64,000 nt of DNA from Pardosa pseudoannulata (Eukaryota; Arthropoda; Arachnida; Araneae; Lycosidae). Positions 1-12,680 of this stretch are shown piece by piece; the first letter of the stretch is position 1, and the number at the start of each line of letters is the position of its first letter. A program made the position numbers and the translations under genes. A model generated the notes under the pieces. That model was not told where the DNA came from and searched no databases. It saw only the letters and a list, made by a program, of their open reading frames with translations. The stretch lies in assembly GCA_032207245.1 (NCBI GenBank), contig CM063506.1, forward strand, positions 45,785,230 through 45,849,229, in the 5' to 3' direction.

Positions 1-328
1 TAGGGTTTGAGAAGTGGTTTAACTGACTAACCCTACCCTTGTACAGCTTGAACATTATGTCTTTTTAAAAGTTTAGCTATACTGGAAGAACAATAAATGA
101 CAATCCTTAAACTGGTATAATAAATAAACAGCTTAACAAATTAAAAGTGTTGTTTGTACAGATACTTTTATTTGAGGTCATAAGTAAGATAAATTGAATC
201 TGACTTCTCAAGTACAGAAAGTTTAAATATATATATTTCAATAGAAAAAGAAATAAATAAGTTAAACGTAGAACTATCATCTGTTATATATTTAAAATAT
301 CAAAAATATAATATGTATAAAATGTATA

Positions 329-361
<33 letters not shown>

Positions 362-924
362 ATCGAAAACTCATGTCTCCAAAAAGTTTTTTTTAATTGC
401 AAAAGCTCTTGATTCTACATCATTGGCTTCCATATATCACAGATGTATGAGATTGGAGCCGTAAATAATTATAAAAAGATAAAGTAAAGTAATTCAAAAA
501 GTAAAGTTTAAAAAAAAAGATGCTTAATAGGTGGTTTTGCTACGAAACCTTTGTCCGTTAAAGGGTTAAGGTAAAGCCTAACTGAATGGCTTGCTTATTT
601 CTGTGTTAGTAGAATTCATAAGCTTATCCTACAAGTGCCATGATATTGGTTGAAGTAATACTGCAAAAGTACACTAAAAATACATACCTTTATGCAGAAA
701 TAAAATTGATAAAAAAGTACATTTGTGTGCTATTAATTTTAAAAAGGAAATTATTTAAAAAATTAAAACACGCCTCGTTTATGATTCTTCTGAAGTTTAA
801 CATATCGAGATAAATCATCTTTAATTCATTTCATCCTGGAGTTTTATTTTCTATTGAATGTTATTGATTTTTATTATGATTAGCTTGTACATGGCTGATG
901 AAATAAAACTTAATTATTTTGCAG
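1..924 (+). other. LMLN intron upstream of exon A (partial)
   Basis: This is AT-rich intron sequence ending in the exon A acceptor. It contains a short (TA)n array at 334-361. I see no coding exon, RNA gene or recognisable element in it. Confidence 0.7.
334..361. repeat. (TA)n microsatellite
   Basis: An uninterrupted TA dinucleotide run inside the intron upstream of exon A. Confidence 0.95.
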
Positions 925-1022
925 GTCCAACACGTCCATCTGGAGCCCCCACATATAGTTCGGAAAAGAAGTATTTCTCAACCTCTTAGGATTAAAGTAT
1001 TTTATGATAAAAGTGTCCATGC
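925..1022 (+). CDS. LMLN: LMLN exon A (first in window)
   Basis: The exon follows the acceptor TTTTGCAG and ends at a GTAAGT donor. It starts in phase 0, reads VQHVHLEPPHIVRKRS, then runs to YDKSVH, and leaves two bases (GC) of a split alanine codon. This is the N-terminal part of the mature protease region, just after the signal peptide and propeptide start, which must be encoded left of the window. No stop is present in the frame. Confidence 0.93.
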
Positions 1023-1680
1023 GTAAGTATTGATATTCTCTCTCTTTTGAAAAACTACGCTAGCGATATTTTTAGATTCTGTCAGTGAATAGAGAAGACG
1101 TGCTTATAAATAGATAGTTTTGTTAGTATTTAAGGAATATTTTTAAACTGAATATTTTTATGATAATATCGCTTTATTAGTAAATAAATTCATTGGATTT
1201 CGTTTTTCTTTACCCAAACCTTGTTACAAATATAAACTTATGAATGAGTTCGAAAGATATGGGTTCTAGATTAAAGATTTAACTTATTTCGGAGAACATT
1301 TTTTTAATGAAATAAGATATTTTGTGATAAAATTGCTAATGTTTTACTACATTTATTTAATTTATAATTTTTCTTAAAAAATCTTTGGGAATCGATATTT
1401 TGGAAGAACTTATTTTTTACGAAGGCTCAAGAACGTTTACACGAGGGGCGTTGGGAAAATTTATTTTTCTGAATGTCAAGGACCCAACTTTCACTCACAT
1501 TGAAATGTAGAAAATATTTATTGGTTCTAGTTTTATTTCGCATAAATTTGTATTATATCAAATGATAGATGCAAATGATATGATTTGTATAATCGATTTA
1601 ATAAATTTATATGGAAATTTTAAAATTAAGTATGAATACCGAAACAGGTTTATATTCCTCTCTCTACCTCCCAAAGCAAG

Positions 1681-1750
1681 TTAACCGCCCCTCAGCATAC
1701 TCCCACAAATCCTGGGGGCTGTATCGCCCCCCCTTGAGAACCAACCAGTG
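1681..1750 (-). mobile_element. Possible hAT-like terminal fragment
   Basis: Read on the minus strand the segment starts CACTGGTTGGTTCTCAAGG and continues with runs of G and C, resembling the common CAGTGGTTCTCAA ends of hAT transposons. The other end and a target duplication were not found, so this is only a resemblance. Confidence 0.25.
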
Positions 1751-1833
1751 AACTAAATGCAAATATATATAAATTCAACAATATTAGAATTGTATTAAAC
1801 AACAGGGGTTTGTATAGGAAAAAATTGGGTCTG

Positions 1834-2034
1834 AAAACGGACCCTTTACAAAAATCGGTGACCTTAAAACGGATTCTCTACAAAAATCGGTGAATTTAAA
1901 ACGGATCCTTCACAAAAATCGAGCCAAAATGGATATCAAAATTTTCAAAAATGGATCTTTTACAAAAATTGGTGACCTTAAAACTGATTCTCCACAAAAA
2001 TTGCTGATCTTATAACGGACTTTTCACAAAAAAT
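1834..2034. repeat. Degenerate ~32-bp tandem repeat
   Basis: About six to seven units of the pattern AAAACGGATTCTCTACAAAA followed by ATCGGTGA and a few T. Units differ by several substitutions and small indels. It is non-coding and intronic. Confidence 0.8.
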
Positions 2035-3390
2035 AATTGCACAAAATTCCACTTTTTTCGAAAATTTTTCAGAAAAATTTTTTTCTTCACAAAATTATAA
2101 GTAAAATTGACATAAGTAGGACCCGGATAATAAAAACACCTGGATGGACCCCTGAACCATTAGTAGTATATGTTGATGTAACAATGAACAGAACTCAAGT
2201 ACTACCATAGGGCGGTGATCTGTAGTGTTTTAATATTTATATTGAAATTCTTCGTTATAGAAATTTCAGTCTTAACAAATAAATTTTTAAATTTCAACAC
2301 TCTATGGCTAAACATTAGTTATATTTGCCAACTTTAATATCTGCTATATTTAATTTTTTTTTCTATAAAATGTAGATTGCAGTCAAAAATAGATGTGCGC
2401 AACTAGATGCTACAACAGTTCTAAATTCATTGAGTTATATGAGATACATACCTACGTACAAACGTCACGACTCAACTAGTCAAAATACATTCAGGGATAG
2501 TTAAAGGGGATTTTTAAGTATGAGGTTTAAAGTTTCCTTGTACTTATTTACAGATGTAACGCTTAAACTTGTCGAAATGGATTCATATGGGTATTCATTC
2601 ACATGGAATTTATTCATATGGGTCAGCATGTGTATTTCCTCTATTATCTGAAATCCAAAAGTTTTCAGGATTACAACATTTCCTTTACTTTCTCAAAGAA
2701 ATTAAAATTAAAGACTTCAAAAGTAGATGTTTCACAAAGGTAGTTTGAAATACTTTAGGAAAAGATAGTTTTTGTATACATTAATTTACCATATAGGAAA
2801 TTTATTTTCCACTAAAAATAGACTTTTTTTTGCCCATAAGTTCTTATGTTTTGAATTCTTTAAATTATTTTTTTACATGTTTGATATATTGCAACCTGGC
2901 GCCTAAGATATTTCTTTTTCAATTTGAGGTAGTTAAGTAACAAAGGGTTGACGTTCCAATTTTCGATTCGATCGGTCGAGAATTGATTTTGACCCAAGTT
3001 TCTGCAATTTCTATCTTTGCGGTCCTAATCACTTCGATTGATGAACTCCCAATCAACTTTGTGGGGCCTCAATTTCGAAAACGTGACTCTTTTTGGCGAG
3101 GAAGCCGGAAAAGATTTGTTTTTGCCGTGTGTAACTAACTATTTGCTAGATTAGCAATTTGTGCATTTGCAAGATTTAACTAATGCCATATTAGTATGGT
3201 TATCTAAATGAGACTGAATCAGGAGTTACTTACGATGAATTAACGTTTATTGTTTTAAGTTTCAGGTTAAAAAACATATTAACTCATTTAAGATCTCTCC
3301 AAGTTTTTCGTGTCATGATTAGAAAATGATTTTGGATAGTTGGGGAAATATGCCTAATGGAAATTATTATTAAATTATATAACTAATGAA

Positions 3391-3393
<3 letters not shown>

Positions 3394-3461
<68 letters not shown>

Positions 3462-3520
3462 CATACATACATACATACATACATACATACATACATACAT
3501 ACATACATACATACATACAT

Positions 3521-3614
<94 letters not shown>
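3394..3614. repeat. Compound microsatellite (TA)n(TACA)n(CA)n(TA)n
   Basis: A 220-bp uninterrupted array: TA dinucleotides, then about 20 units of the tetranucleotide TACA, then CA dinucleotides, then TA again. Reading frames across it give only alternating Tyr-Ile, Tyr-Val-Cys-Met or Thr-His residues and are not genes. Confidence 0.97.
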
Positions 3615-3616
<2 letters not shown>

Positions 3617-4779
3617 GAAAGTTTATTCACAATCTTATGTATAATGCTTTAATAGATCTTTAAAAATATTCAAAGTAAAATTATTAATAATTAAGAGTTA
3701 TAAAGATTATAAAACTTTAAAAATCTCAAAGCATATAAATTTTAATTAAAAATGTAATAAATGGAATATTTAAACATAATTTCTTGAACACACTTTATAC
3801 TGGATTCTAAAATATGAAATAATTACTGTTTCCTTCTATAGTTAAAATTGAAAAAAAAAATTAATGTCTATCGTGCCCCTTAAATTATCATTAAATGTTT
3901 TATAAAAATTGTAATTTTATGTTATGACGTGCAGAATTACTTTATTTTACAATGAATTAAACAAAAAATAGCAGAACAAAATTTTTAAAGTACCCTGTCT
4001 CTCCTATACTAAAGTACTGTACTAAAGAAAATTTTCAAGTTTGTAAAACAGTGATGCTTAGTTGCTGAGCAACTAATTCGTTCCATGTACGGTTATAACC
4101 TATTTATGCTATTGATTTGTGACGGTTGTAGTTTTTACGATATTTGTCTGCTTCAGTATTTGAACCTATATAATCTTTCTTCTCGTAAGTGCGTGATTTT
4201 GTGTATAAGGATAATTAAGTTTAACTATTAGAGATTAGTTCTGGGAAAAAAAAAATTCTGCCAGAATTCACTTTTTATTTTTTTAAAGCGGTTTCCTCTA
4301 ACACTAGACTAAAAGTAATCTTATTTAAAATAATATTTTTAGTCTGGTGTTTTAAGAAAGATGTTGATATGCATACATAAAAAAGCTTTCACGTGTAGCT
4401 TTAGTTTAGTGAGTTTTCATGTTTAAACTATTTTTATTTCCAATTTTGGAGTAGTAATATTGTTTTCGTGTGATCATATTCTGTCGTGGCAGACTTGATT
4501 GCCTTTTTTTGTCAATAGGTTTAGAGTTCATTTGAAGAATGTAAGTATTTAAATTTACTTGCAGTTTTTTAGGAGGTATAAATGCTGTATTTAGTGGTAT
4601 ATTTTGGCATTTATATACCATGATGAATAAACTATTCAATCTATCATCTAACTAATACACAAATATATTCAAAAGATATTTGAAAGCGATAATAAGGCAA
4701 AATTTAAGAATCCTTCTATCCTATTACTTAATTTAAATATTTAAAATAAAAATAAATCATTTTAAAAATATGTCAAACA

Positions 4780-5805
4780 ATTTTTAATATTGTAGAACGT
4801 AATTAAAAGGAAAATATACCAAATAGCGCCAAAATATAGTTCCCAAGCACAGTTAAGTATTGAGAGAATTAGTTTGGCATCTAAAAATTGGATAAAGAAA
4901 ATGGAGAAATTGAATTAAAAATGAAAGAAATATTCGAAATTAAAATTGATAAAAAGTAATAAATGAATTAAAAGCATCGTTAGAAAGCAAGAAAATTTGT
5001 ATTACTTGAAAATTAATTTTGAATGATATCAGATGCGTTAAGTTACTTGAAATACTTTTAATATTTCAGAATGTAATTAAAAGTAAGCATACCAAAAGAC
5101 ACCAAAATATAGTAGCCAAGCCAAATTAAAGATTAATGGAATATGTTTGTCACCTAAAAAAAAAAAAAAGAAAATAACGCAACTGAATTCAAAATGAAAG
5201 AAATATTCGAAATTAATTGATAAAAAGAAATAAACCAATTGCGTCGTATGGTTAGAAACAATATGGTACTAACGCATTACATGTAACTCAAATATGGTTA
5301 AACGCTATCAGATGGTTAAAATACTTTAAATACTTTGGAATATAATTAAAAAAAGAATATCAAAGTGGTTCCAAAATAGAGTTACCAAGCCTAAATTAGA
5401 TTAAAAAACGTTAAAAATTCACTTTGAATGCTATCAGACAATGAAAATTCTTTAAATACTTTGGATTATAATTTTTTAAAAAAGCATATCAAAGTGGTAC
5501 CAAAATAGAGTTGCCAAGCCAAAATTAAATTAAAAAAGCGTTTAAAAATCATTGTAAATGCTATTAGTTGCTTAAAATTTCTTAATTACTTGGAATATAA
5601 TTAAAAGAAAAGCATATGAAAATGGTGCCAAAATAGAGTTGCCAAGCCCAAATTAGTTTTAAAAAAGCGTTAAAAATTCATTCTAAATGCTATCAGTTGC
5701 TTAAAATACTTTAAATACTTTGGAATATAATTAAAAGAAAAGTTTATTGAATGTGCCAAAATAAAGCTACCAAACCCAAATTAAATTAAATTGTTCCATC
5801 TCTAC
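4780..5805. repeat. Satellite-like tandem repeat, ~120-bp unit
   Basis: Units share TACTTTGGAATATAATTAAA, then AGCATAT, a variable AAxTGGTxCCAAAATAGAGTT, GCCAAGCCCAAATTA and GCGTTAAAAATTCATT. Units are diverged at 4780-5300 and more regular at 5300-5800. The same units resume at 6545-6870 after the first copy of the duplicated block. Confidence 0.85.
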
Positions 5806-6545
5806 ACAGCCTTGATTTTTGAACAATTTGATTTGTGAAATTTTTTTTGTACTCATTCTTGGGTTGACCTGAAGCACTATAGAAAATTTTATCGCTATCG
5901 GTTCAGCAAATCCAGAATGTATAGTGAACACACATAAATACATACAGTATTATTAGTATTATTCTGTAAACACTGATAATAGAGGATTTTCATATAAGAG
6001 TGTGAAACGCTTAATAAAAGTAAATTCTAGGTATCGTTGTTTTGTTCTACCTAAAACGTAAGCGTTAAATTATTTCGTGATTCCTCAAACTGCTACTTTT
6101 ACAGTCCTTAGAAACTTGTTTATATTGCTAAAAATGATCCCATGTCACGCAAACTCAACACAATTTTTCTAAATAACGAGCTCTGCTTTTAGATCTTTGT
6201 ATTCAAAATATCAACCTGTTTTGCTAATGCCTTTTTTCGAGAAAAAGGTAATTAAGTGGAAAATAAGATTCCAAAATCTGTGCAGCTTTAGAGAGTGTGA
6301 CACGTGCTGTATGAGAGATACAGTATGCTGTAAAAAAAACTTATTTTATTCTCTCGTGTTATCGATCACTACCTTATTTATTTGTTAGCATTTTATCTTC
6401 GATATTGTGTGCTAAACAGCGATCAATCAATAGTTACCGAAGGAGAAGGAGAGAAAAAACTGATTAGAGTATTAAAACAAAGACCTATAAAATGTCTTTT
6501 ATTTAATAGGTTCACCCTGCTTCTTTTCATTTATCTTTCTAATTA
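5806..6545. repeat. Duplicated block, copy 1
   Basis: The block starts near TCTACACAGCCTTGATTTTT and is highly similar over more than 700 bp to 6881-7620. Its first part includes GGTTCAGCAAATCCAGAATG and a tail of TACA/ATT repeats, a style seen at the 3' ends of some non-LTR elements. A 63-codon open frame at 6197-6388 in copy 1 corresponds to 115 codons in copy 2. The peptide (KYQPVLLMPF, CDTCCMRDTVCC) matches no family I know, and I do not call it a gene. Confidence 0.85.
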
Positions 6546-6870
6546 AAAATAGGCATATCAAAGTGGTACCAAAATAGAGTTGCCAAGCCCAAATTAGATT
6601 AATAAAGCATTAAAAAACTCATTTTAAATACTATCAGTTGCTTAAAATACTTTAAATACTTTGGAATATAATTAAAAGAAAAGCATATGAAAATGGTTCC
6701 AAAATACAGGTTGTTAACCCCAAATTAGTTTTAAAAAAGCGTTAAAAATTCATTCTAAATGCTATAAGAGGTTTAAAATAATTTAAATACTTTGGAATAT
6801 AATTAAAAGAAAAGCATATTTAATGTGCTAAAATAAAGCTACCAAATGCGCAAATTAAGTTAAATCAAAG
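6545..6870. repeat. Satellite units between the duplicated blocks
   Basis: Three further units of the ~120-bp repeat found at 4780-5805. Their position between the two blocks implies that a composite unit of about 1,075 bp (block plus satellite units) was tandemly duplicated. Confidence 0.85.
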
Positions 6871-6880
6871 CGTTCCATCT

Positions 6881-7625
6881 CTACACAGCCTTGATTTTTG
6901 AACAATTTGATTTGTGAAATTTTTTTTGTACTCATTCTTGGGTTGACCTGAAGCACTATAGAAAATTTTATCGCTATCGGTTCAGCAAATCCAGAATGTA
7001 TAGTGAACACACATAAATACATACAGTATTATTAGTATTATTTTATAGACATAGATAATAGATTTTCATATAAGAGAGTGAAAAGTTTAATAAAAGTAAA
7101 TTCTAGGTATCGTTGTTTTGTTCTACCTAAAACGTAAGCGTTAAATCATTTCGTGATTCCTCAAACTGCTACTTTTACAGTCCTTAGAAACTTGTTTATA
7201 TTGCTAAAAACGATCCCATGTCACGCAAACTCAACACAATTTTTCTAAATAACGAGCTCTGATTTTAGATCTTTGCATTTAAAATATCAACCTGTTTTGC
7301 TAATGCCTTTTTTGGAGAAAAAGGTAATTACGTGGAAAATAAAATTCCAAAACCTGTGCAGCCTTTTAGAGTGTGACACGTGCTGTATGAGAGATACAGT
7401 ATGCTGTAAAAAAACTTATTTATTCCCCCGTGTTATCGATCACTACCTTATTTATTTTATAGTAATTTATCTACGATATTGTGTGCTAAACAGCGATCAA
7501 TCAATAGTTACCGATGGAGAAGGAGAGAAAAAACTGATTAGAGTATTAAAACAAAGACCTATAAAATGTCTTTTATTTAATAGGTTCACCTTGCTTCTTT
7601 TCGTTTTAAATAAAAGGTAATAATG
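6881..7625. repeat. Duplicated block, copy 2
   Basis: Second copy of the 5806-6545 block, differing by scattered substitutions and short indels. The 115-codon open frame at 7273-7620 (cysteine-rich segment CDTCCMRDTVCC) is longer than in copy 1, where a frameshift near the A-run and a stop end it early. That pattern suggests no selection on the frame. Confidence 0.85.
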
Positions 7626-8044
7626 GAGAGAAAAAAAATCGATTAAAAGTGATAGAAAAAATAATCGAGATTTATCGCTTGTTTTTTTTTACCTCTTCTC
7701 GTTAAGTATTTTTAGTGTCTTGTTAAATACGGTCGTGCGAGACTTCAATTTGTAAAGGCATTTTTTTTATTTTGCTTGTAAAAAAATGTCTGTTGTCTAC
7801 TTAAATTTGGAGCACAGTGTAGTTTTCTTTTATGTTTAAAAAAACCTATTTGTGGTATGAAGGTTTTGATTAATAATAATTCAATTTCCGCATTGTTGCT
7901 GGTCAAACGCTAGCTTTTTTTTTTATCCTTTTCACGTTAAGTATTTGTCGTATCTTGTTAAATAGGATCGTGTGAAACATTAATTTATAAAGACATTTTT
8001 TATATTGCTTTTAAAATAATTTCTATTACCTACTTTAATTTTGA

Positions 8045-8416
8045 ATATATATGCATATGTATGTGTGTGTATATATGCATATATGTACATATATATATAC
8101 AATATGTATATATGTATGTGTGTATATGTATATACGTATATGTATATATATATATATATATGTATGTATACATATGCAAATATATATGTATGCATATGCA
8201 TATATATATATGCATGTATGTATACGCATATATATATATGTACCTATGTGTATATGCATATACATATGTATGTATGTATATACTTATATATACATGTATG
8301 TATGCACATATGTACATATACATATATATGTATATATATTTATGTATGTAAGTATATATGTATATGTATACATGTATGTGTATGTATATGTATATATATT
8401 TATATGCATATATATG

Positions 8417-8513
<97 letters not shown>

Positions 8514-8816
8514 GCATATATATGTATGTATATATGTATATATGTATATATATGCATATGTATATGTATACATGTATGTGTATGTATATGTATATATATG
8601 TATATGCATATATATGTATATATATGTATATGTATATATATGTATGTGCATATATATGTGTATATGTATATGTATATATATGTGTATATGCATATATATG
8701 TATATGTATATGTATATGCATATATATGTATATTGTATATGTATACATGTATGTGTATGTATATGTATATATATTTATATGCATATATATATGTATGTAT
8801 ATGTATATGTATAGAA

Positions 8817-8857
<41 letters not shown>

Positions 8858-8960
8858 GCATTTGTGTGTGTATGTATGTATATATATGTGTATATGTATA
8901 TGCATATATATATGCATATATATATATGCATATGCATTTGTGTGTGTATGTATGTATGTA

Positions 8961-8996
<36 letters not shown>

Positions 8997-9196
8997 ATGT
9001 ATATATGTATGTATACATATGCAAATATATATATATATATGCATATGCATATATATATATATATATGCATGTATGTATGTGTACATATATATGTATGTGT
9101 GTACTTATATATACATGTATGTACGTATACATATATATATATATGTATGTATATGTATATGTATAGAATGCATATATATATATATGTGTGTGTGCG
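8045..9196. repeat. 1.15-kb TA/TATG/TGTA microsatellite field
   Basis: Imperfect TA, TATG, GTATGTA and ATATGCATA repeats occupy the whole interval, with internal duplications such as TGTATACATGTATGTGTATG at about 8367, 8566 and 8739. Several overlapping open frames on both strands (up to 371 codons) read only Tyr-Ile-Tyr-Met-Cys patterns because the repeat lacks stops. They are not genes. Confidence 0.95.
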
Positions 9197-9723
9197 TGCG
9201 TGCTTGCGTGAGCAACCAGCGGTTTATTCTCGCCAATTATACATGGAATTAGTCTCTATTATTTGAATTGGTTGGGCTTATTGGGCAGTAAGAGAATGTA
9301 AGTGATTTGAAGTCTTGGTTCCATTAAAAAAGGGCTAAGTCCAAAGGAAGGAATTTTAAAATTTATTTAGGCTAAAATTGAACGTTTTTACAAGGCAAGA
9401 GCTTAGCATCGAATGCTCAAGAAAAAATATATCTTTCCAATTTTTCACCCTCGAGAACGAGTGATAAAGTGAATAGTTTTCCAAGGGATCTACAGATTAC
9501 TCAGTGTTGTTTGGAAGTCAGAAATGAACTTTTGATCATTTAAGTTATCTCTCGTTTTTTTATCGTTGCCCAGTTTAAAAATGTTTTGAAATATCCACTA
9601 TCTATACTTGAAAAGTAAATATAATATAAAGTAAAACTTTGAAACAGAAATATTTCTGTACACGTGCATTGACCTCTTTTGATCAGACTATAGTCGGAAG
9701 TCACTGCAAAATGTTGACCTTCT

Positions 9724-9905
9724 AATGGTTTGGTTTGTTGTGCTACAGTCTACTGTTTTGCACACGGGGGCTAATGAGACCGGGACCTACAGCTTAAAGC
9801 CGATTCCGAATGGCTACAAACATCCATGCCCACTGCGGGATTCGAATCCACGAACTCCGGTTCCGAAGAGCAGCGCTCTACCATTTGGCCACGTTCGGCA
9901 CTGAC
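9724..9905 (-). mobile_element. tRNA-derived SINE, complete copy
   Basis: On the minus strand the element begins GTGCCGAACGTGGCCAAATG, with an A-box-like GTGGCCAAATGGTAGAGCGC and a canonical B box GGATTCGAATCCC (plus-strand 9837-9849). A tRNA-unrelated body follows (CATGGATGTTTGTAGCC, ATTCGGAATCGGCTTTAAGC, CTCATTAGC, CAAAACAGTAGAC) and a tail of CCAAA repeats. Related copies lie at 50991-51121, 55285-55445 and 58108-58196. It is an internal-promoter retroposon and carries no protein. Confidence 0.85.
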
Positions 9906-10060
9906 CTTGTAATGAGATTTCCTAGCGGACACAAGTGTTTTTCTCCCCTACGTCTTTAGAAAAGTCTGTCTTTTGCCCTAGAAGAGGAATATTCATTTGT
10001 CTCCCCGCCTTATACAAAAATGCGCTTGGAGGAAATTTTTTACCTCATGTGCATAATGCA

Positions 10061-10451
10061 GTAGAACCTCTTTTAAACGACCCCACGATACGACGACTCC
10101 TTCGTTAGAACGATCATCTTAAAAAGTCCCAATTATTTTACCAAGAGATTAAAACTTTCTAAATGGTCGTCTAAGTCGTTTCATGAACTAAATTGCGGGG
10201 AAAAATGTATTTGTGCAAAAAATGTTTAGATATTTTAGAAATTATTCATTTTGTGTTCTTATAAGTATATAGTGCTATTTTACTATGAAAAATATATTTT
10301 ACAGATAAATATAACCTAGAATGTACTTTTCAAAACATTAAAAATGTAAAATTTAACCAAGAATTATAACTCATATATTAATAATGAAATGATAAATATA
10401 TAAGCAAAAATAATGCAGTTTATGTTAGCATTTTATTACCTCTGTTTGGCT
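10061..10451. mobile_element. Dispersed repeat with a pogo/Tigger-like terminus, copy 1
   Basis: It starts CAGTAGAACCTCTTTTAAAC, which resembles the CAGTAGAACCTCGTTTA type of terminal repeat of pogo/Tigger DNA transposons. The part from 10137 (CCAAGAGATTAAAACTTTCT) to 10451 (CTCTGTTTGGC) recurs at 18615-19003. No opposite terminal repeat or transposase was seen. Confidence 0.55.
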
Positions 10452-10467
10452 ATTATTAAATCGGGGA

Positions 10468-10896
10468 TTTTGTCATTTGGATCGACATTTTTTTCATACA
10501 TGAATTAACTTTCTCGACAATTAAATGAACTGAAACCCTGATGAACAGATATATCTATTATAAAATCACTTTATAGTAGAGTTTGCGTATGACATAAAAC
10601 AAATCTTTTATCCTGAAATTTTGCTTGTTTTATAAATGACATCATATGATGTTTGAAATGATAGCGCTACGTGTGTGTTTTTTCCATGCAGAGATCAATA
10701 CAAATCGGGATTCGTAGTTGTTGTTTACTTAAATACATCCCCCTATTCGACCATTGCCCTAAATATATACATGAACGGGTCTGTATTTATTTTAATACAT
10801 TTAAGAATTACTCTATTGTCTCTAATTTCAATGTATGATGTTAGTTGTATAAAAGTTAAAAAAAATACTTCTTAGATCTTTGTTTTAACAGCGAGG
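10468..10896. repeat. Direct duplicate, copy 1
   Basis: From GATTTTGTCATTTGG to TTTTAACAGCGAGG this sequence matches 11097-11526 with few differences. Shared landmarks are CCTGATGAACAGATATATCT, CATCCCCCTATTCGACCATT and TACTTCTTAGATCTTTG. No coding signal is recognised. Confidence 0.85.
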
Positions 10897-11096
10897 GGAG
10901 GAGTGATAACATCACATTCACGAAATTCGTCAATGCGGTTTGCTCGATGTGAAGAAGCATTATATCCTGTAAATAAATGTGAAAGCACCTATGAAAAGTC
11001 TTACATCAGACTCTACCTTTTTACATTTCATAGAAGGTTAAAGAGAGTCTAGTAAATAAATCCGAAAAAAATTCAGATATCGCTTATTATTTATAA

Positions 11097-11526
11097 TTTT
11101 GTTATTTGGAACGACATTTCTATACAAGAATTAACTTTCTCGGCAGGTAAATTAATTGAAATCCTGATGAACAGATATATCTATTATGAAACCGCTTTAT
11201 AGTAGAGTTTGCATATGACAGCAAACAAATCTTTTATCCTGAAATTTTGCTTGTTTTATAAATGACATTCTGAGATGTTTGAAATGACAGCACTATGTTT
11301 GTGTGTTTTCTATGCAGAGACCAATAGAAATAGGGATTCGTAGATGTTGTTTACTTAAATACATCCCCTTATTCGACCATTGCCCTAAATATATACATTA
11401 ACGGATCTGTATTTATTTTAATACATTTAAGAATTACTCTATTGCCTCTAATTTAAATCTATGATGTTATTTTGTATAAAAGTTTAAAAAAAAAATACTT
11501 CTTAGATCTTTGTTTTGACAGCGAGG
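11097..11526. repeat. Direct duplicate, copy 2
   Basis: Second copy of 10468-10896, separated from it by 200 bp. Differences are mostly single substitutions, so the duplication is relatively recent or the unit is a dispersed repeat inserted twice. Confidence 0.85.
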
Positions 11527-12271
11527 TAAATTTTAGGATCTGAATATTTATAAAGATTTGTTGGATTTCCCCCTCTTCTAAGTAATGTCGAAATAAAAGA
11601 TGACGTAGTTATGAACTGCTCTTCCAGATGTCGAAATTCCAATTTCATTCTGTCACAGCAGCTGTCTTTTTTCCCTCCTGATGGGCTCCTCACGACAGCT
11701 GAGTTTGAGAGCGGCTGCATGGAGCTGCACCGTGCAAAATACGATGAGAAGTTTGCTTATTTATTTTCCTTTTCAAATTTCTAAACAATCCTCCAAAAAT
11801 GCTGCTCTGTCAAAGAAGGGTTCTCTCAAAATAAATTAAAATCGCTCTCGTTTTGTTTTGTTTCGGGGACTATTGTTTTAGGGTTTATTTCAATTACGCT
11901 TTCTCCTTTGACAGTGAATAGAAAGAAAGTTTATATTGTGGTCCAGTTAATGACATATCCAAATTAATCCTGTGAATTTTTTTACCCCCAGTTTTGACAG
12001 GATTATATTTTTGGGGATTAATATACTGTGCAATCATCACAGGGGATATTTCTGAAGCAGTGTTTCTTTTCCGTATGAAAAATTGTTTGTTTTGCTTGCG
12101 TAATGTAATCGTTTCATTAATATTAGAATGAATTTCATTCGAAAACAGGGGAGTTGGTCTCTAGTTCTTTAAATTCTTTTCAATTATTCTTTTAGTTATT
12201 AAACTGTCATTCACAAGTCCTGCTGTAACCGTTTAGTCGTCTGAATTTGTTGTGTTGGTATATGTGTATGT

Positions 12272-12342
<71 letters not shown>
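12272..12342. repeat. (CA)n(TA)n microsatellite
   Basis: A CA run followed directly by a TA run. Confidence 0.97.
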
Positions 12343-12345
<3 letters not shown>

Positions 12346-12390
12346 AAAAGCAAAATAAATCGGGAAACTAATGTACGCACTTTGTGTAAA

Positions 12391-12680
12391 ACCCTTAAGA
12401 TGGCCCGAGAAAATTCTCAGGGGTTTCCAAATCTTAAGTCAAGGGCAAAAATCTCCTCGTCCTTTTGCTTTCCCCTTTTTAACCCCTAACCTAAATTGAC
12501 CACTGGGGTTACAGTTTACACCCTCAGAGAAGGAGTGTAAACAGTTATAATTCTACATTGTCCTAGCGGACAATTTAGGAAATTTTCAAACAAAAAGGAG
12601 ACGCACGCTGTCGGAGGCAGATTTTCCTAAAGATTTTCCCACAGATTTTGACTGAGATGTTGACCCAGGTGTTAAGGGCT
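12391..12680 (+). mobile_element. Short dispersed element, copy 1 (inverted partner at 41852)
   Basis: The segment begins ACCCTTAAGATGGCCC and ends CCAGGTGTTAAGGGC, so its ends form an imperfect inverted repeat (CCCTTAA/TTAAGGG). It matches 41852-42114 in inverse orientation across landmarks such as GCTGTCGGAGGCAGATTTT, CCCTCAGAGAAGGAGTGTAA and AACCCCTAACCTAAATTGAC. It is probably a small non-autonomous DNA element; the superfamily is unknown. Confidence 0.65.

Noticed and set aside
1801..2160. Possible element between CAGGGGTTTGTATAGG and GGACCCCTGAACC
   Set aside because: The end similarity is limited to CAGGGGT and no 8-bp duplication flanks it; only the tandem repeat inside is supported.
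3370..3652. Four overlapping open frames
   Set aside because: All are translations of the (TA)(TACA)(CA) microsatellite.
7273..7620. 115-codon open frame with a cysteine-rich patch
   Set aside because: The duplicated copy at 6197 has the frame broken, it resembles no family I know, and it sits in an intron of another gene.
8030..9266. Long open frames (up to 371 codons) on both strands
   Set aside because: They lie entirely in TA/TATG/TGTA repeats and encode only Tyr-Ile-Val-Met-Cys-His-Thr patterns; the repeat lacks stop codons. There is no start context, domain or splice evidence.
9830..9905. Candidate tRNA gene on the minus strand
   Set aside because: A and B boxes are good, but the acceptor stem does not pair and the sequence runs into a SINE body and CCAAA tail found in other copies.
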